From: Eleusine coracana subsp. coracana | Taxonomy: Eukaryota > Streptophyta > Magnoliopsida > Poales > Poaceae | NCBI GenBank assembly: GCA_032690845.1 | Contig: CM064426.1 | Location: forward strand, 68,188,403-68,252,402 | Reading direction: 5' to 3' | Length of the DNA stretch: 64,000 nt | Part shown: in pieces, positions 1 through 11,600 of the stretch | Layout of the letters: every line of letters starts with the position of its first letter | How positions within the stretch are numbered: position 1 is the first letter of the stretch | Notes under the pieces: model-generated | Database searches by the model: none | The model's input: only the letters and a program-made list of their open reading frames with translations | What the model was told of the DNA's origin: nothing | Translations under genes and position numbers: made by a program

Positions 1-516
1 AAATTTTGCTAGGTGAAATCAGCAGTATGCACGCCAACTTCTGATACCAAAATACTGACACTTGGCAAGTATTTCCTAAGTTTTCTGGGAAACCAGACAT
101 TACAACTAATTTCAACTTAAACAAAAGTACCAATTAAGCACAAAACAAAGAATGGCAACATCTCCTCCTCCACAGTTGCAGTCCGACAACACACTGAGTG
201 AGTGGCCCCAGAACAGCACATCATCCACCTTGGCTACATCAGCTGTTTCAGATCAACCAAAAAAGATAACCCCCCAAATTTGAGTTTTCCTAGCAGTGGA
301 AAGGGTGCACATGATGAATCTTGGAGAGAATGTTTTTGGACATATGTTTCATATAGGTTTGCTTCATTGTATCCCTGTAATGCAAAAAGCACTGGGCAAA
401 GGTGTGAAACTGGATATAATGAATCTTGGAGAGAATGCTTTTTGGACATATGTTTCGTATGGGTTTACTTCATTGTATCCCTGTAATGCAAAAAGCACTG
501 GGCAAAGGTGCGAAAT
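1..516. repeat. Duplicated non-coding unit, copy U1, left half
   Basis: This stretch has no convincing gene. It is a diverged copy of 5610-6095, sharing for example the run gataccaaaatactgacact and the stretch around 'cagcacatcatccac' and 'cagctgtttcagatcaacc'; a shorter third copy lies near 14140-14270. The copies sit in the flanks of the RLP cluster, so I infer that they belong to the tandemly duplicated unit that also carried the RLP genes. The short open frames here are not conserved between copies, so I treat them as chance. Confidence 0.7.
314..516 (+). repeat. 105-bp tandem duplication
   Basis: Two adjacent copies (314-418 and 419-516) begin with atgaatcttggagagaatg and end with the run caaaaagcactgggcaaagg. 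They differ at a few bases. The homologous unit at 5970-6090 has only one copy, so the duplication is specific to U1. Confidence 0.8.
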
Positions 517-529
517 TCTCTTTGCTATG

Positions 530-898
530 TTTATGGCTGAGGCAGTGGCGGCGAGAGACAGACTGTTGCTAGCAGTGGCAAAAAGCTACAACAAGGTTGT
601 TCTAGAAGTCGATAATCTCGCTTGCCACTTCTCTGCGTTCAGAATCTGAAGACCGATCGGAGATAGCGGGCTTTGTGCAAGAGATCAGAGAGCTAGGCAG
701 GTCTTTCTGTGATTTCCGGGTTTCGACTGTTAGGAGGGAGGCAAACGCTGCAGCTCATAGCTGTGCAAAGAGGCCAACCAATAGTAATGTACTTTTGTCC
801 TTCTCAGACTACACCCCTCCGTGGCTTGGAGGGGTCGTAGCTGATGATTGTAACCCTGCCGGTGATTAATAAAGCTCTGTGATCTGATTAAAAAAAAA
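530..898 (+). mobile_element. 5'-truncated L1-type LINE tail (RNase H region, poly-A)
   Basis: This is the 3' end of an L1-clade LINE. The coding remnant starts near 533 (MAEAVAARDRLLLAVAKSY) and continues in another frame near 620-830 (QEIRELGRSFCDFRV, REANAAAHSCAKR), which resembles the plant RNase H-like (RVT_3) module found at the end of some L1 ORF2 proteins. A frameshift lies near 615-620. The element ends in a poly-A run (889-898). It is flanked by the 13-bp direct repeat tctctttgctatg (517-529 and 899-911), read as its target-site duplication. The unoccupied target can be seen at 6086-6098. It is a non-functional fragment. Confidence 0.85.
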
Positions 899-916
899 TC
901 TCTTTGCTATGCTGTA

Positions 917-2690
917 GACTGACTCTTGGTGAGAGATGACGAGATCAAGGACAGATAGCGAGAGTACTTTGATAAGTTGTTTAATGGTGAGGAGGAGGGT
1001 TCTATACTTAAGTTGGATGACTCATTTGATGATAACAACAGATGCTTTATGAGAAAAATTCAGGAGGCAGAGATAGAGCAAGTTTTGAAGAGGATGAAGA
1101 GTGGTAAAGCGATGGGCCTTGATGGTATCCCCATCGAAGTATGGAGATGTTTGGGTGCCAGAGCTATAATATGATTAACTAACCTTTTTAACCTTATCTT
1201 TCGGTCAAACAAGATACCGAAAGAATGGAGAAGGAGTATAGTAGTACCGATCTTCAAGAACAGGGGAGATGTTCAAAGTTGTACTAACTATCGTGGAATT
1301 AAGTTGATGAGCCATACGATGAAGCTCTGGGAGAGAGTTATCGAACATCACCTAAGAAGAGTGACAAGTGTGACGCAAAACCAGTTTCGGTTCATGTCTG
1401 TAAGATCGACCATGGAGGCAATTTTTTTAATGCGACAATTGATGAAGAGATATCGGGAGCAAAAGAAGGACTTACACATGGTCTTTATTGACCTCGAGAA
1501 GGCGTATGACAAAGTGCCAAGAAATATCATGTGATGTGCCTTAGAGAAGCACAAAGTCCTAACTAAGTATATTACCCTCATCAAGAACATGTACAGGGAC
1601 GCGAGGACGTGTGTTCGAACATGTGATGGTGACACCAATGACTTTCCGATTAAAATAGGACTACACCAAGGATCAGCATTGAGCCCTTATTTATTTACTC
1701 TGGTGATGGACGAGGTCACACGAGAAATACAGAGTGATGTCCCTTGGTGTATGCTCTTTGCTGATGATGTGGTGTTAGTTGACGAGAGTAGGGATGGTGT
1801 TAATAGGAAGTTGAAACTGTGGAGGCACACATTAGAGTGCAAGTGATTCAGACTAGACATGAGGTTAGAGACGTTAGCCTTGATAGACAATTGGTGGCCA
1901 AGAAGGATATATTTTGTTATTTAGGATCAATGTTGTAAAAGAACGGTAACATCGATGAAGATGTTAGGCATAGAATTTCAGCCGGCTGGTTGAAATGACG
2001 TCAAGCATCCAGTATCTTATGCGACAAGAGGGTGTCACAAAAGCTAAAAGTTAAATTCTATAGGACGGCAATTCGTCCGGTGATATTATACGGTGCTGAG
2101 TGCTAGCCTACAAAAAGACGACATATTCAACAATTGAGTGAAGTAGAGATGCGTATGTTGCGTTGGTTTTGCGGGCATATAAGAAGAGATCGAATACGGA
2201 ATAAAGATATCCGGAACAGGATAGGAGTGGCACCTATCGAGGAGAAATTGATTCAACATCGGTTGAGATAATTCGAACATGTCTAATGAAGACCTCCGGA
2301 GGCGTCGGTGCGTAGTGGGGTTCTAAAAAGAGATGCTAATATTAAGAGAGGTAGAGGCCGACCTAACTTGACTTGAGACGAGTCGGTTAAGAGAGACCTG
2401 AAGGCGTGGGATATCCCTAAGGAGCTAGCTATGGATAGGAGCGCTTAGAGACTAGCAATAGATGTGCCGGAACCATGATCTTTTTTTTCCTTCCTTCTTA
2501 CTTACTCATTTCTTCTTTTCTTTGGCTTTTGTTCCTTCTGTTTTTGTCTCTTTTTTCTTTTTTCCCCCTTTTTCTTCTCTTTCTTTTGGCTTTTGTTCAT
2601 TTGTCTTTTCTTTTTTGGATTCCCATAAATTTCATCTCTAGCCTACGCTAATTTACTTGGAATAAAACGGCTTTATTGTTGTTGTTACTG
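917..2690 (+). mobile_element. RTE-type LINE, degenerate
   Basis: The insertion is bounded by the 18-bp direct repeat tctctttgctatgctgta (899-916 and 2691-2708). It carries reverse transcriptase remnants and then a pyrimidine-rich 3' region. The end, ttattgttgttgtta, is a TTG-rich short repeat tail typical of RTE-clade LINEs rather than a poly-A. The 3' part (1900-2460) keeps recognisable RTE sequence but no long open frame. The matching empty target at 6086-6103 in the paralogous unit confirms both edges. Confidence 0.85.
977..1846 (+). pseudogene. RTE reverse transcriptase remnant
   Basis: Three open segments (977-1174, 1304-1534, 1589-1846) share one reading frame and are separated by in-frame stops, including TGA at 1172-1174 and 1532-1534; a further TGA follows at 1844-1846. 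Recognisable RT motifs in order are GKAMGLDGIPIEVWR (fingers), FIDLEKAYDKVPRNI (motif A, D present), GLHQGSALSPYLFTLVMD (motif B) and the catalytic FADD box (motif C, near 1759). The protein copied element RNA into DNA at the target site in its active form. The frame is largely preserved and broken mainly by nonsense changes, so decay is moderate. The endonuclease domain expected upstream in RTE elements is missing, which indicates 5' truncation. Confidence 0.85.
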
Positions 2691-2708
2691 TCTCTTTGCT
2701 ATGCTGTA

Positions 2709-3290
2709 CAAGGGTCCAGTAGTTTCATTTTGGAACTGGGAACTGAAGCGTTTATTGAACAACTGGACCAACTGAAATATTCTCCGGATCAGGAATCAGT
2801 AGGGTAATGTCAACCATGAGGTGTCTCTGAATCACAAAGTTACTGAGATATTCTCTGGATCAGGATTGAGCAAGTAAGAGAACTCCAGAAAGCATTTCTC
2901 AGTGGCTCAATCTCGAACAGAATGCATTTCTGTTGCTGGGAACTGGAGTCATGAATGATCTCAGTGAACATACAACGATGCATGGTATCGTGGTTGTGGA
3001 TTTTTGTAGGAGGAATTGGATTCATGCCATGGTTATGCGGTGGAATACAGACTACACCATTAGTAAGGACTCTTTGCCATCAGTTTGATCTAAGTATCCA
3101 TATTATACATGACCTTTTTTTTATAAAAAAATATTTTCAGTCGAAACACATGCAAACAGACACTTTTAAATAGAGTATACTCCTTACATGGATCTCACCA
3201 TATTGTGTCTGATTGCAACTGATGTTTTTATAGGACATTCTTTATGAGAAAGTGCAATGAGTTTCACTTCACCAACAATGGCCAATGCAA
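2709..3290. repeat. Duplicated non-coding unit, copy U1, right half
   Basis: After the two LINEs the unit sequence resumes with gtttcattttggaactggga, matched at 6118-6140. It runs through 'tcatgaatgatctcagtgaacata' and 'gcaatgagtttcacttcacca', matched at 6320-6480. A weaker third copy is at 14475-14800. No gene was recognised. Confidence 0.65.
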
Positions 3291-4199
3291 ATGAAAAGAT
3301 TGATTGAGGATACAGATTTCATGTCTGGCGATGGTGCCTTTCTTGAGCAGCAGAGAAACAGTCAAGGGGGAAGGGACAAGGATGGGAGGGGGCATCTCCG
3401 GTGGATCTACGGCCGTTGGCGAAGGCGGCAGAGATTGCGTAGGATCGCACGGGACTCATGGCGGCGGGGCTCGCCGCCGGCAGCACGGGACGCCATGCCG
3501 CCGGCGCGGTGCTCCGAACAATTTGCAAACACCCCCCTAAATTGGATCGCGATCCAAATTAGGGGGTTCTGTGTAAATTTTGAATCACAATTTTGCACAA
3601 TGCCTTCTAAAATGGATCGCGATCAATAATCGTGATCAAAATTAGGGGGTTTTCTGTAAATATTGAATAGTGATATTGCATAACGCCCCCTAAATTGGAT
3701 CGCGATCCAAACCAGCGACTTTTTTGTGAAATATTTAGGTTGCGGTCTGGCATTTTGCACAAAAGCCCTCCATCGGCCGCTCCAGGCTCCGCCGCACGCC
3801 GCCGGTCTATCTCCCGCTTTCAAGATCCATACACTGGCTCTCCGCTCCCGATATCCCACTCCAAGTAGCGGAATCGAAGCGGGGGTTCGATTCACCGTCG
3901 GGGCGTTCGATTCTCTCAAGACCATTCGTTGAATGGCGGTGAATGGTCGCGCCCTCTGTTCTCTGTCGATTGCGAGGTTTACCGCCGATGAGCAACAGCT
4001 GCCAAGGTCTACTGCCTACCATGTCTTTTGCGGCGGAAGCGGCGAGCAGGGGTAGGGATTTTGTTCGAGTGCATGGAGAACGAGGAGCACTCCGACGAGC
4101 GTGGTGGATGATTGAGCGGCATGGATCGATGGCACCAATTTCAGCTGCACCTTGAACAGATCCCAACTTTTACTACAAATATCCAATCGGTTTTTCTAT
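3291..4199. other. GC-rich intergenic block with fold-back repeats
   Basis: A GC-rich stretch with several overlapping open frames, none matching a family I know. It contains three spaced copies of a fold-back motif centred on ggatcgcgatcc (see the repeat entry). Parts are homologous to 26100-26330 and 31040-31700 downstream of RLP-A and RLP-B, for example around 'gggactcatggcg' at 3449 and 'cggaactcatggcg' at 26220. It may be the decayed GC-rich exon of a gene lost from the unit, but the frames are not conserved enough to say so. Confidence 0.5.
3532..3712. repeat. Tandem fold-back repeats around GGATCGCGATCC
   Basis: Three degenerate copies at 3533-3566, 3611-3645 and 3684-3712, spaced about 75 bp. 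The first is a near-perfect palindrome with arms ccccctaaattggatc and gatccaaattaggggg. Each copy is embedded in a similar context (tttgcaaacacccccctaa, ttttgcacaatgcc, attgcataacgccccctaa). One further copy is at 31471-31516 in the RLP-B unit. Function unknown. Confidence 0.75.
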
Positions 4200-4700
4200 T
4201 CAATTTCCAGTTTTCAGATGTGAGTTTGAGAAATGAGGAGAGTCCTGTCTGTTGTTACGCTTCAGCCTTCAGAGTCTGTTATACCGTGTGTTTGGGTTGA
4301 GGTACAAATTTCAGTCTTTCAGCAATCAACAGCTGTGCATCGTTACAGGTACATATCCTGTTTTCTCGATTTTTATGCCAATGCTTATACTATGTTCAGT
4401 GGATCCGACAGGAGATTTGAACATGTGAACACGTTCAGGTCAGGGGTAACTCAGATTTATCTCTTCCCTTGGTTTAATACTAAACCACTGTGTCGTGTGT
4501 TGCTTGGAACATTTTGTTCAGTACCGTTGAAACAAACTCGATCTTGTCCTCATTCATATATATATAGGTACATTCAGCAAAACTCAGCGGTGTAATGATT
4601 TCAGAGAAGTTGAAAACTCAGAATTTAATGAGGTCCTGAGTCATGGCTTCAGTCTTCAGAGAAGTAGGAAGAAGCATATACTGAACGTTAACTACCTGCT
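4200..4700. repeat. Duplicated non-coding block 'delta', copy 1
   Basis: Shared landmarks are a 'cagtggatccga' stretch, gttgaaacaaactcgatctt, and a 'cagagaagt..gaaaa(c/t)tcagaa' stretch. Diverged copies occur at 8385-8610, 26390-26740, and 32350-32860 continued at 34538-34660. The block always lies 3' of the GC-rich block, which supports an ordered tandem unit. No conserved open frame was found. Confidence 0.7.
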
Positions 4701-5609
4701 AATATAATATGGTTATTGTTTCAAGAAAATATGATATGGTTATTTGCCTAACTCAATGTAGATATTCATATTATCCCATCTCACAAAGTCAATGATCATC
4801 CTGCATATGATAAACTTATTAACTGAGAGACACTAATAAACTCCACTCATCAAAAGGAATACACCTGCTGATGCGTTAAACTGAGAACTCTGGCAATGGA
4901 GCTTTCAGGAACCTTGTTCTTTGTTTCTCTCCTCCAATGCATGGCCAGTACCGCCAAAGTCCAGAAGAGAGTAGTTGACATGGGTTGCAAAAAATCTGGG
5001 CTCGATCAGGCCTGCCTCCAAGAGAGAATCCTAACTCGATCTCGCGTCCACATTAGGTGCCTTACTGGTGCGACACTGACCTCTCCCTGATGAAGATCGC
5101 CGTTGTTGAGAATGGGCAGAGGGATGCAGTGGCGTCTGAAGTCATTGGCCAGTAATTTTCAGTGGTGGTTACGCCTTTTAAAGGTAATTGAAACTGAATC
5201 TTGTGGGTGACAACTGACAAGTGCACAAGGTAGTATTTGTATTATACATTTATACTAATTCCATATGCAGATTTACAAGGCTCATCTAGACACCGGAGAA
5301 TACTTTTCACGTGTAGAAATGCAGATTGCGTGACTGATCTGAACACCAAGATTACTTTTATGTAGGGTGGTTCAGTTCAATCTTAGCTAGTAGTAAGGAG
5401 ATTGCTGTGGATAACTAGAAACTTCTTTACCTTTTGGCTTCTATATCTATTTATTGTTTTTATTTCTTTACCTTAATTAATGTAATGCTATACAACTCTC
5501 CTGCATGTTTGAGAAAAAAACAATTTCCTCATGGTGCTAGTAAAACTAATTTGGTAACTATTCTTTGCCTCTGGCATAGAGTGTTTCACAATTAATCGGA
5601 TATACTGAA
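4701..5609. other. Intergenic; one unassigned short ORF (4896-5090, +)
   Basis: AT-rich DNA with no recognised gene. The 64-codon frame at 4896-5090 begins MELSGTLFFVSLLQCMAS, which could act as a signal peptide, and continues with a polar, cysteine-containing stretch. It has no match I can name and no paralogous copy that I could find in the other units, so it may be a chance frame or the relic of a small secreted protein. Confidence 0.3.
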
Positions 5610-6496
5610 GATTTTGTCAGGTGATATCAGCATGCATGCATGCCAAACTTGTGATACCAAAATACTGACACTTGTTGCACTTTCGTTCTATGCTCTTTAG
5701 TTCTAACAAGTATTTTCCTTAAGCTTTCTGATTAATTTCAACTTAAATGAAAGTACCAATTAAGCGCGTGAATTAAAGATTAGCACCATCTCTTCCTCCA
5801 TAAGCTGACTGTACATTTGCAGTCTGACAACACACTTTGAGTGGGTGGTGCCCCAAAACAGCACATCATCCACCTTGGCTGTTGGCTGGCTCCATCAGCT
5901 GTTTCAGATCAACCAGCCAAAAGATAACATCCCAGCTTTCGACCTTTCAAAGCAATGGAAAAGGTAGACAATGAATTGGAGAAATTTTATAGACATATTT
6001 TTCCATATATGGTTTGCTTCATTGTGCAGCACGGGGTAATAAAATTGTTAAACTGGATGCCAAATAGGACAGGCTCCTTGGTGAATTCTCTTTGCTATGC
6101 TGTAACAAGCATCCGGCAGTTTCATTTTGGAACTGGGAACTGAAGTATTTATGGAAGAACAGACTGAAATATTCACCGAATCAGGATTCAGTAGGGTATG
6201 AGGTTGTCTCTGAATGACAAAGTAAAAGAACTTCAGAAGCAGTTCTCAGTGGCTCTCAATGCCTCAGCCCTCAATCTCGAACAGAGGACATTTCTCTTGC
6301 TGTTGGTGCGCACTGAAGTCATGACTCATGAATGATCTCAGTGAGCATATAGAAATGCCTGGTATCGTGTTTGTGGATTGTTTTGCGTCTTGTTACTACT
6401 TAGTATGATGTCGTTGTTAATTGCAACTGACATTTTAGAGAACATTCTTTCTGCGGAAAATGCAAAGATCAATGAGTTTCAATTCACCAGCAAATT
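5610..6496. repeat. Duplicated non-coding unit, copy U2 (empty-site copy)
   Basis: This copy is colinear with 1-516 joined to 2709-3280. It lacks both LINEs: at 6085-6104 the target reads ttctctttgctatgctgtaa without interruption. It also lacks the 105-bp tandem duplication of U1. It therefore records the pre-insertion state. It contains no supported gene. Confidence 0.8.
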
Positions 6497-8375
6497 TTTT
6501 TTTTCTCGAAAACGCAGGAGAGCTGCATTCCATTGTATCAAGAAGAAAGATGATGGGCAGAGCCCGTACAGCGCGCACACACACACCACACATACACTTG
6601 TTTCTCATTTTACATATGCGCCTGTTTACAACTGAACGACCATCTATTCTACAAGGAGTGGGGCTGTTAGAAAGGAGACTCCTTTCGCACCAGCCAACTC
6701 CCATAGATACCTTTCCTCCTCAGCCTGAAGCAAGATGGCAGGCAAACTGGGAGAGATTCCATCGAAGACGCTTCCTATGGTTCCAAAGTACCCAGGCGCC
6801 CAAAATAATGAGAGAATTCAGACTCTTATCAGTTAACTCTCCATAAGTATCACTTGCCGTTCTCCACCAATCTATAAAAGTGTGAGCATCAGGCTGGGGA
6901 GATAGGTCCTGCAAATTGACTTGTCCTAGGAAGCGAAACTAGAACTGCCGTGCAAAGACGCATGAGACCAGTATATGATCAATAGTTTCGTCCTCCTGAT
7001 CACAGAGCGGGCACTTCTTCGGATGGTTCAGCCCTCGACGCGCTAATCGATCTGTTGTCCAACATCTGTTTTGTGCTACTAGCCACATAAAGAACCGACA
7101 TTTAGGAGGCACCCAGGTTTTCCAAATCCTCGAGTATGGCTCAAATGTGATCGATCCCAGGAACATGCTCTCATATGCAGACTTTGCGGAGTAGATACCA
7201 TTTGAAGAAAGCCTCCAGAAGTGAGTGTCATTGACTCCCTGCTGCAGCTTCAAGTCGAGTAAGATATCCCAAAGCTGCAGATACTCTACTAATACACCTA
7301 CTGTTATTGCCCCTTGGATGTCAGAAATCCATGTCCTATTAATGAGTGCCTCCTGGACAGTTCTCTTGCTGATTCTCCGCTTAGGTATGATGGCAAACAG
7401 CCGAGGGGCAATATCACTAACCCGTTGCCCGTGTAGCCAACGATCAGTCCAAAAGAACGTAGTTGATCCAGCACTAATTTCAGTTTGCAAAGCTACTGAA
7501 AAGAGGGCGCAAACCTTGTCAGGAACTTGAATAGGTAATGTTGCCCAGGGACGATCCGGTTCAGTTCGCTCCAGCCACAGCCACCTCATACGGAGTGCCC
7601 AGCCAAGTTCTTTCAAACTGGAGATTCCCAAGCCGCCCAGCTCCAAGGGCCGACACACTTTGCCCCATGCCACCAGACAATGTCCGCCTTTGGCCTCCTT
7701 TCGACCGTGCCACAAGTATTCTCTTCTGATTTTATCAATCGCCTTTAGAGCCCACATTGGAAGATCAATGGTCATAGCAAGGTAAATCAGCATGCCAGTG
7801 AGCACAAACTGAACCTGCACTCGTCGCCCCACCCACGTCATTAGGTCAGCCTTCCATCCAGGCAGCTGATCAGCAATTCTGTCAATAATTGGTTGAACCT
7901 GATCCCTGGTGAGTTTCTTTAGGGTCAGCGGCAGGCCCAGATAACGGCAAGGAAAGTCAGATATGTCGCATGGGAGCATATCTTGCAAAATTGTGATATC
8001 AGCCTCCTCACATCTAATAGGGAACACACTAATTTTTTGCACATTATTGCGCAAACAAGAGGCCGAACCAAACAGGTGGAGAATATCCAAGGTGACTGCA
8101 ATGTCATCCACCACCGGCCAGAGGAAGAGAACCACATCATCTGCATAAATAAAAACCCGGTGCCTCAAATTTCTTGTGGAAAGGGGCAGAAGCATCCCCT
8201 CACTCCCCACTTTTGTTAACATGTAACCCAACACATCCATGGCTAGAATAAAGAGCATCGGGGAAAGAGGGTCCCCTTGTTGCAGTCCTCGCCGATGAGA
8301 AATAAATTCACCGGTAATCCCATTCAGCAAGACTCTGGTTTGATTTAGCATGAAGATTTGATGTTTGCAGTATCT
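6497..8375 (-). mobile_element. 5'-truncated L1-type LINE (- strand)
   Basis: The poly-A tail appears on the + strand as a T run at about 6495-6506, so the element reads right to left. It contains the C-terminal half of ORF2 and a 3' UTR with a (CA)n-like stretch (6570-6595). No target-site duplication could be identified. Relative to copy U1 the segment corresponding to about 3290-4500 is missing on its 5' side, so insertion or later recombination removed host sequence. The 5' boundary is approximate. Confidence 0.8.
6720..8351 (-). pseudogene. L1 ORF2 C-terminal half: reverse transcriptase + zf-RVT
   Basis: An open frame of 470 codons starts inside the RT domain. It shows motif B (RRGLQQGDPLSPMLFILAMD), the catalytic FIYADDVVLF, and near the C-terminus the zinc-knuckle-like zf-RVT module with RIWKTWVPPKCRFFMWL and CPLCDQEDETIDHIL. 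A single in-frame TAG (6939-6941) interrupts it. The same frame then continues to 6720 (WWRTASDTYGELTD, LGAWVLWNHRKR), the normal end of plant L1 ORF2. The upstream endonuclease and the first RT motifs are absent because of 5' truncation. Apart from truncation and one stop the frame is intact, so the insertion is probably fairly young. It is not functional. Confidence 0.9.
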
Positions 8376-8384
8376 TCAGGGTAG

Positions 8385-8614
8385 TGGGGACCGGTTGAAA
8401 CAAACTCGATCTTGTTCTCAATCACATTTATGTATGTGCAGCAAAACCCAGAGGTTTACAATTCTTCAGAGAAGTTTGAAAATTCAGAACATAAGGTCCT
8501 GACTCCTGACCCTGAGTCGAAACTCAAAGACTTCAGTCTTCTTTTTTGTTTTGAAACGGAGACTTCAGTCTTCGGAGAAGTAACGAAGGAGAATATACTG
8601 GCTAATTAACCTTA
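8385..8614. repeat. Block 'delta', copy 2
   Basis: Diverged copy of 4515-4690: ggttgaaacaaactcgatct, then a 'cttcagagaagtttgaaaattcagaac' stretch, and ending near 'gaatatactggctaattaacc', which parallels 'gcatatactgaacgttaactacc' at 4675. The L1 lies immediately to its left and Helitron H1 to its right. Confidence 0.65.
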
Positions 8615-11600
8615 CTAGTTACAATACCCGTGCGGCACGCACGTGCGGATACTTGTAGATGTGATATTATGGTCAGCAAAATAATTTCAATAATGTATAT
8701 TTCTATATATTTGAAAAAATATATTAAAAATTATGTAATATATTATTTAATCCAATCATTCAAAGATAATGTAATATACCTTTCAAACCAACAAATTAAA
8801 ATAATATATAATAAATTGTTGCAACAAAAACATTCAAATAATATTCAGACATTGTTTAAACAAAAAACATCAATCTCCAATGCACTCGTATGATGTCAAC
8901 AATGTTTTTATTCATTATCTTCAAGATTAAAATATTTTTATTAACAAGCATACCCTTACAATATAGTGACGAAACTGGTAAAGAAATAAACATATTTCTA
9001 AATAAAACTTACTATATATAGAATAAACTATACAGTCTATAGCATATGAGTTGATGAACCAATAAGGCTGAAGCTTTGTTGTGTCACACTCAGCACACAT
9101 CTAGAGTGATCTCCACAACATCACTGAGATGATTTAAGACATCCGCATACAACAAGATTTATATGATAACTGTAGTATAATAATATCTAAATAAGTATAG
9201 TTTAAATGCACTACTTCCATCCTAGTTTATTTCTCGTTCTGAGTGTTTTTTTTATGTTCATATTCATAGAATATTTAATGAATCTGATATGTCCAGATAA
9301 AGAAAATGTTGAATAGATCTAATACCAATGCAGGATGACAAATAATTTAGGACACAAGTAGTGCTATTTGAATTATTAATTGTAAACCAAGTAACAATTT
9401 ATTAACAGATTCATAATCTCAATGGATGCACGCACATGAGAATTGTCGTGACACATTTTTCTTAAAATAATATAATTAATAATGTATTATCTTTTCTACC
9501 TTTATCAATTAAAAATAGCTATTTTGCTCTTTCAATTTATTAAGAGATGAGATGAAATCCTCCATGTCCTTTTGTCATTCTTCTTGCACATCGACCTCTG
9601 TGTATGGCAAGACACATCGTTGGTCCCATCTTGATCATCATCAATGATTAAAAGAAATTTCTTCTCTCTTAATTAGTAGCCGAACTGGTAGTAAAAAGAT
9701 CCGTGAAATCTCTCCCATCGCACTCTCCTAGTTTCTGAAAAATCTTGAGAACTACTCATAAGAATAAAAAATGCAGAACATACAACAACAAAGAATCTTA
9801 GCAGAAAATGGGGGTGATAGAAAACACTGTATCTTACAAAACATTCTCTCAAATTTTCACCTCTTCAACCATTTATAGAAGGCGCAAATGATTTCAACAG
9901 CTAGACTACTTTCTCTTATTTAACATTTACAAACATTTTCACTTATCTGTTGTGTCCACTACGACCAATCACAAAGGCATTTGAAGCTGCTTTGCTCCGG
10001 TACTCTCCCAACATAGCTTTTCAACCCAGCTTACAGGACTTGCCCTCCCTCTTCTTGCTAAAGCAATAACTTCATACAACATAGCATAAGAAGTCAAGTC
10101 AGCTCAGACTAATTTGAATCAAATGTGGTTGTGTATCTAGGAATGTAGCAATCTGCAAATAACTGATTGTTAAGCAATAATGAGAAAGTGCTCCAGATGA
10201 GGCTGTTACAAATTTGCAGGCATAGCTCTATGAAGAATCACATGTGATTAAGGCGATGTCTCCTACAAAATAGTTAGACAGTCACATTGCAGATCCATGT
10301 ATTGAAAATGCACAATAATAATCATGAAAACAAAGAGTTTGAAATAAAAGTCGTACACCTTTTTTGTTAGGGTATAAGAGACATGAAAAGAGTAGAATAA
10401 CCAGATTTTACTATTTAAATATCGTGGGATATAGGTTTACAAACTAAATAAAATTTCTTATCTCCTTTTAAGGTATGATAGTCTCACAACTATTTTCATC
10501 AAAAATTTAGACGAGCCCCTCAAACACACTAAAATAATAAAAGTACAAACAACTCTAATGTGGAAGAAGGAAAACACCTTAAAGATCACACATCTAAATT
10601 ATTCTCACCACCATATAGGATAATTAGAGCAATTTGGATACACCTGACTTCAAGTGTCCTAATAATAAACATCTTCAGTAAATCATGGAAAAAAGTTAAA
10701 AGGCAAAAGACATCACAGGTGAAGGTAGTCTCCCATTCCACACATCAAATATGGAAGTGTGTTGATAAAAGTTCAGCAGACGTCAATGCAAAATGCCACA
10801 CCAGACTTCTTGCTACATAAAAAAGGTTACCATCTAACTTGGCTAAGCAGGTTAACTATAAATGCTTCTCATCAGAGGTCAGGAAAACAACTGCAATATG
10901 GAGACTGCGAGTAATTGAGAAAACTATTTTTGCAACAATTAGCTGTATTACACTTCCTTTGCTCTTACTCTTTTGCTGTGATTGCATCTCCTGGGTAAGT
11001 GACTGCAATGCAGGGAAAGAAATGGTGACTCTTTCCCAATAATTTCACTATGAAGAAATATTTGGTCAATCAACCTGCACTTCATGCAAGTTCATGTAAG
11101 ACTCTATGAGAACCTAGAAGCACACTCAAATGAGATACAACACTCACTACAAACAATTATAAATTTTGCAAATCATTAAATCAGAATTAGTGAAACTCAT
11201 ATTTAGTGTTCAAATATTTTTGTAAGCCACAATAATTCTAATATTTTCCAGAATTACTTTCTTCAAAAAAATGGCTGCCAATTTTTACCAAGAGTCCTCA
11301 ACTGTTATATCAATCCAAATAATACAAGACAAGAATAACAAGGATCCATTTTTTAATTTTAGGAAGCTTTATTTGCATTGTGTCTGCCAGCATGGACGGC
11401 CAGTATGGGACACTGCAAAATGTGTTTCTGCATTCCATAAGATTTTGCAAAGTTAGGAAAATAAGCTTTCGAACAAATTAATTGTCATAACAAAATCAGA
11501 TGCATATTGTTTAGATAATAATAAATTTTCAACGCTCGGGAAGTGTAACACACATACCATACCAATGGATCAAAACTGAATACTTGATTTTATCAGCTTC

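Noticed and set aside
3285..4166. Several overlapping 70-120 codon ORFs on both strands
   Set aside because: GC-rich DNA gives long chance frames. Frames are not conserved in the paralogous blocks at 26100 and 31100.
7225..8219. Plus-strand ORFs of 60-101 codons
   Set aside because: Shadows of the L1 ORF2 on the - strand.
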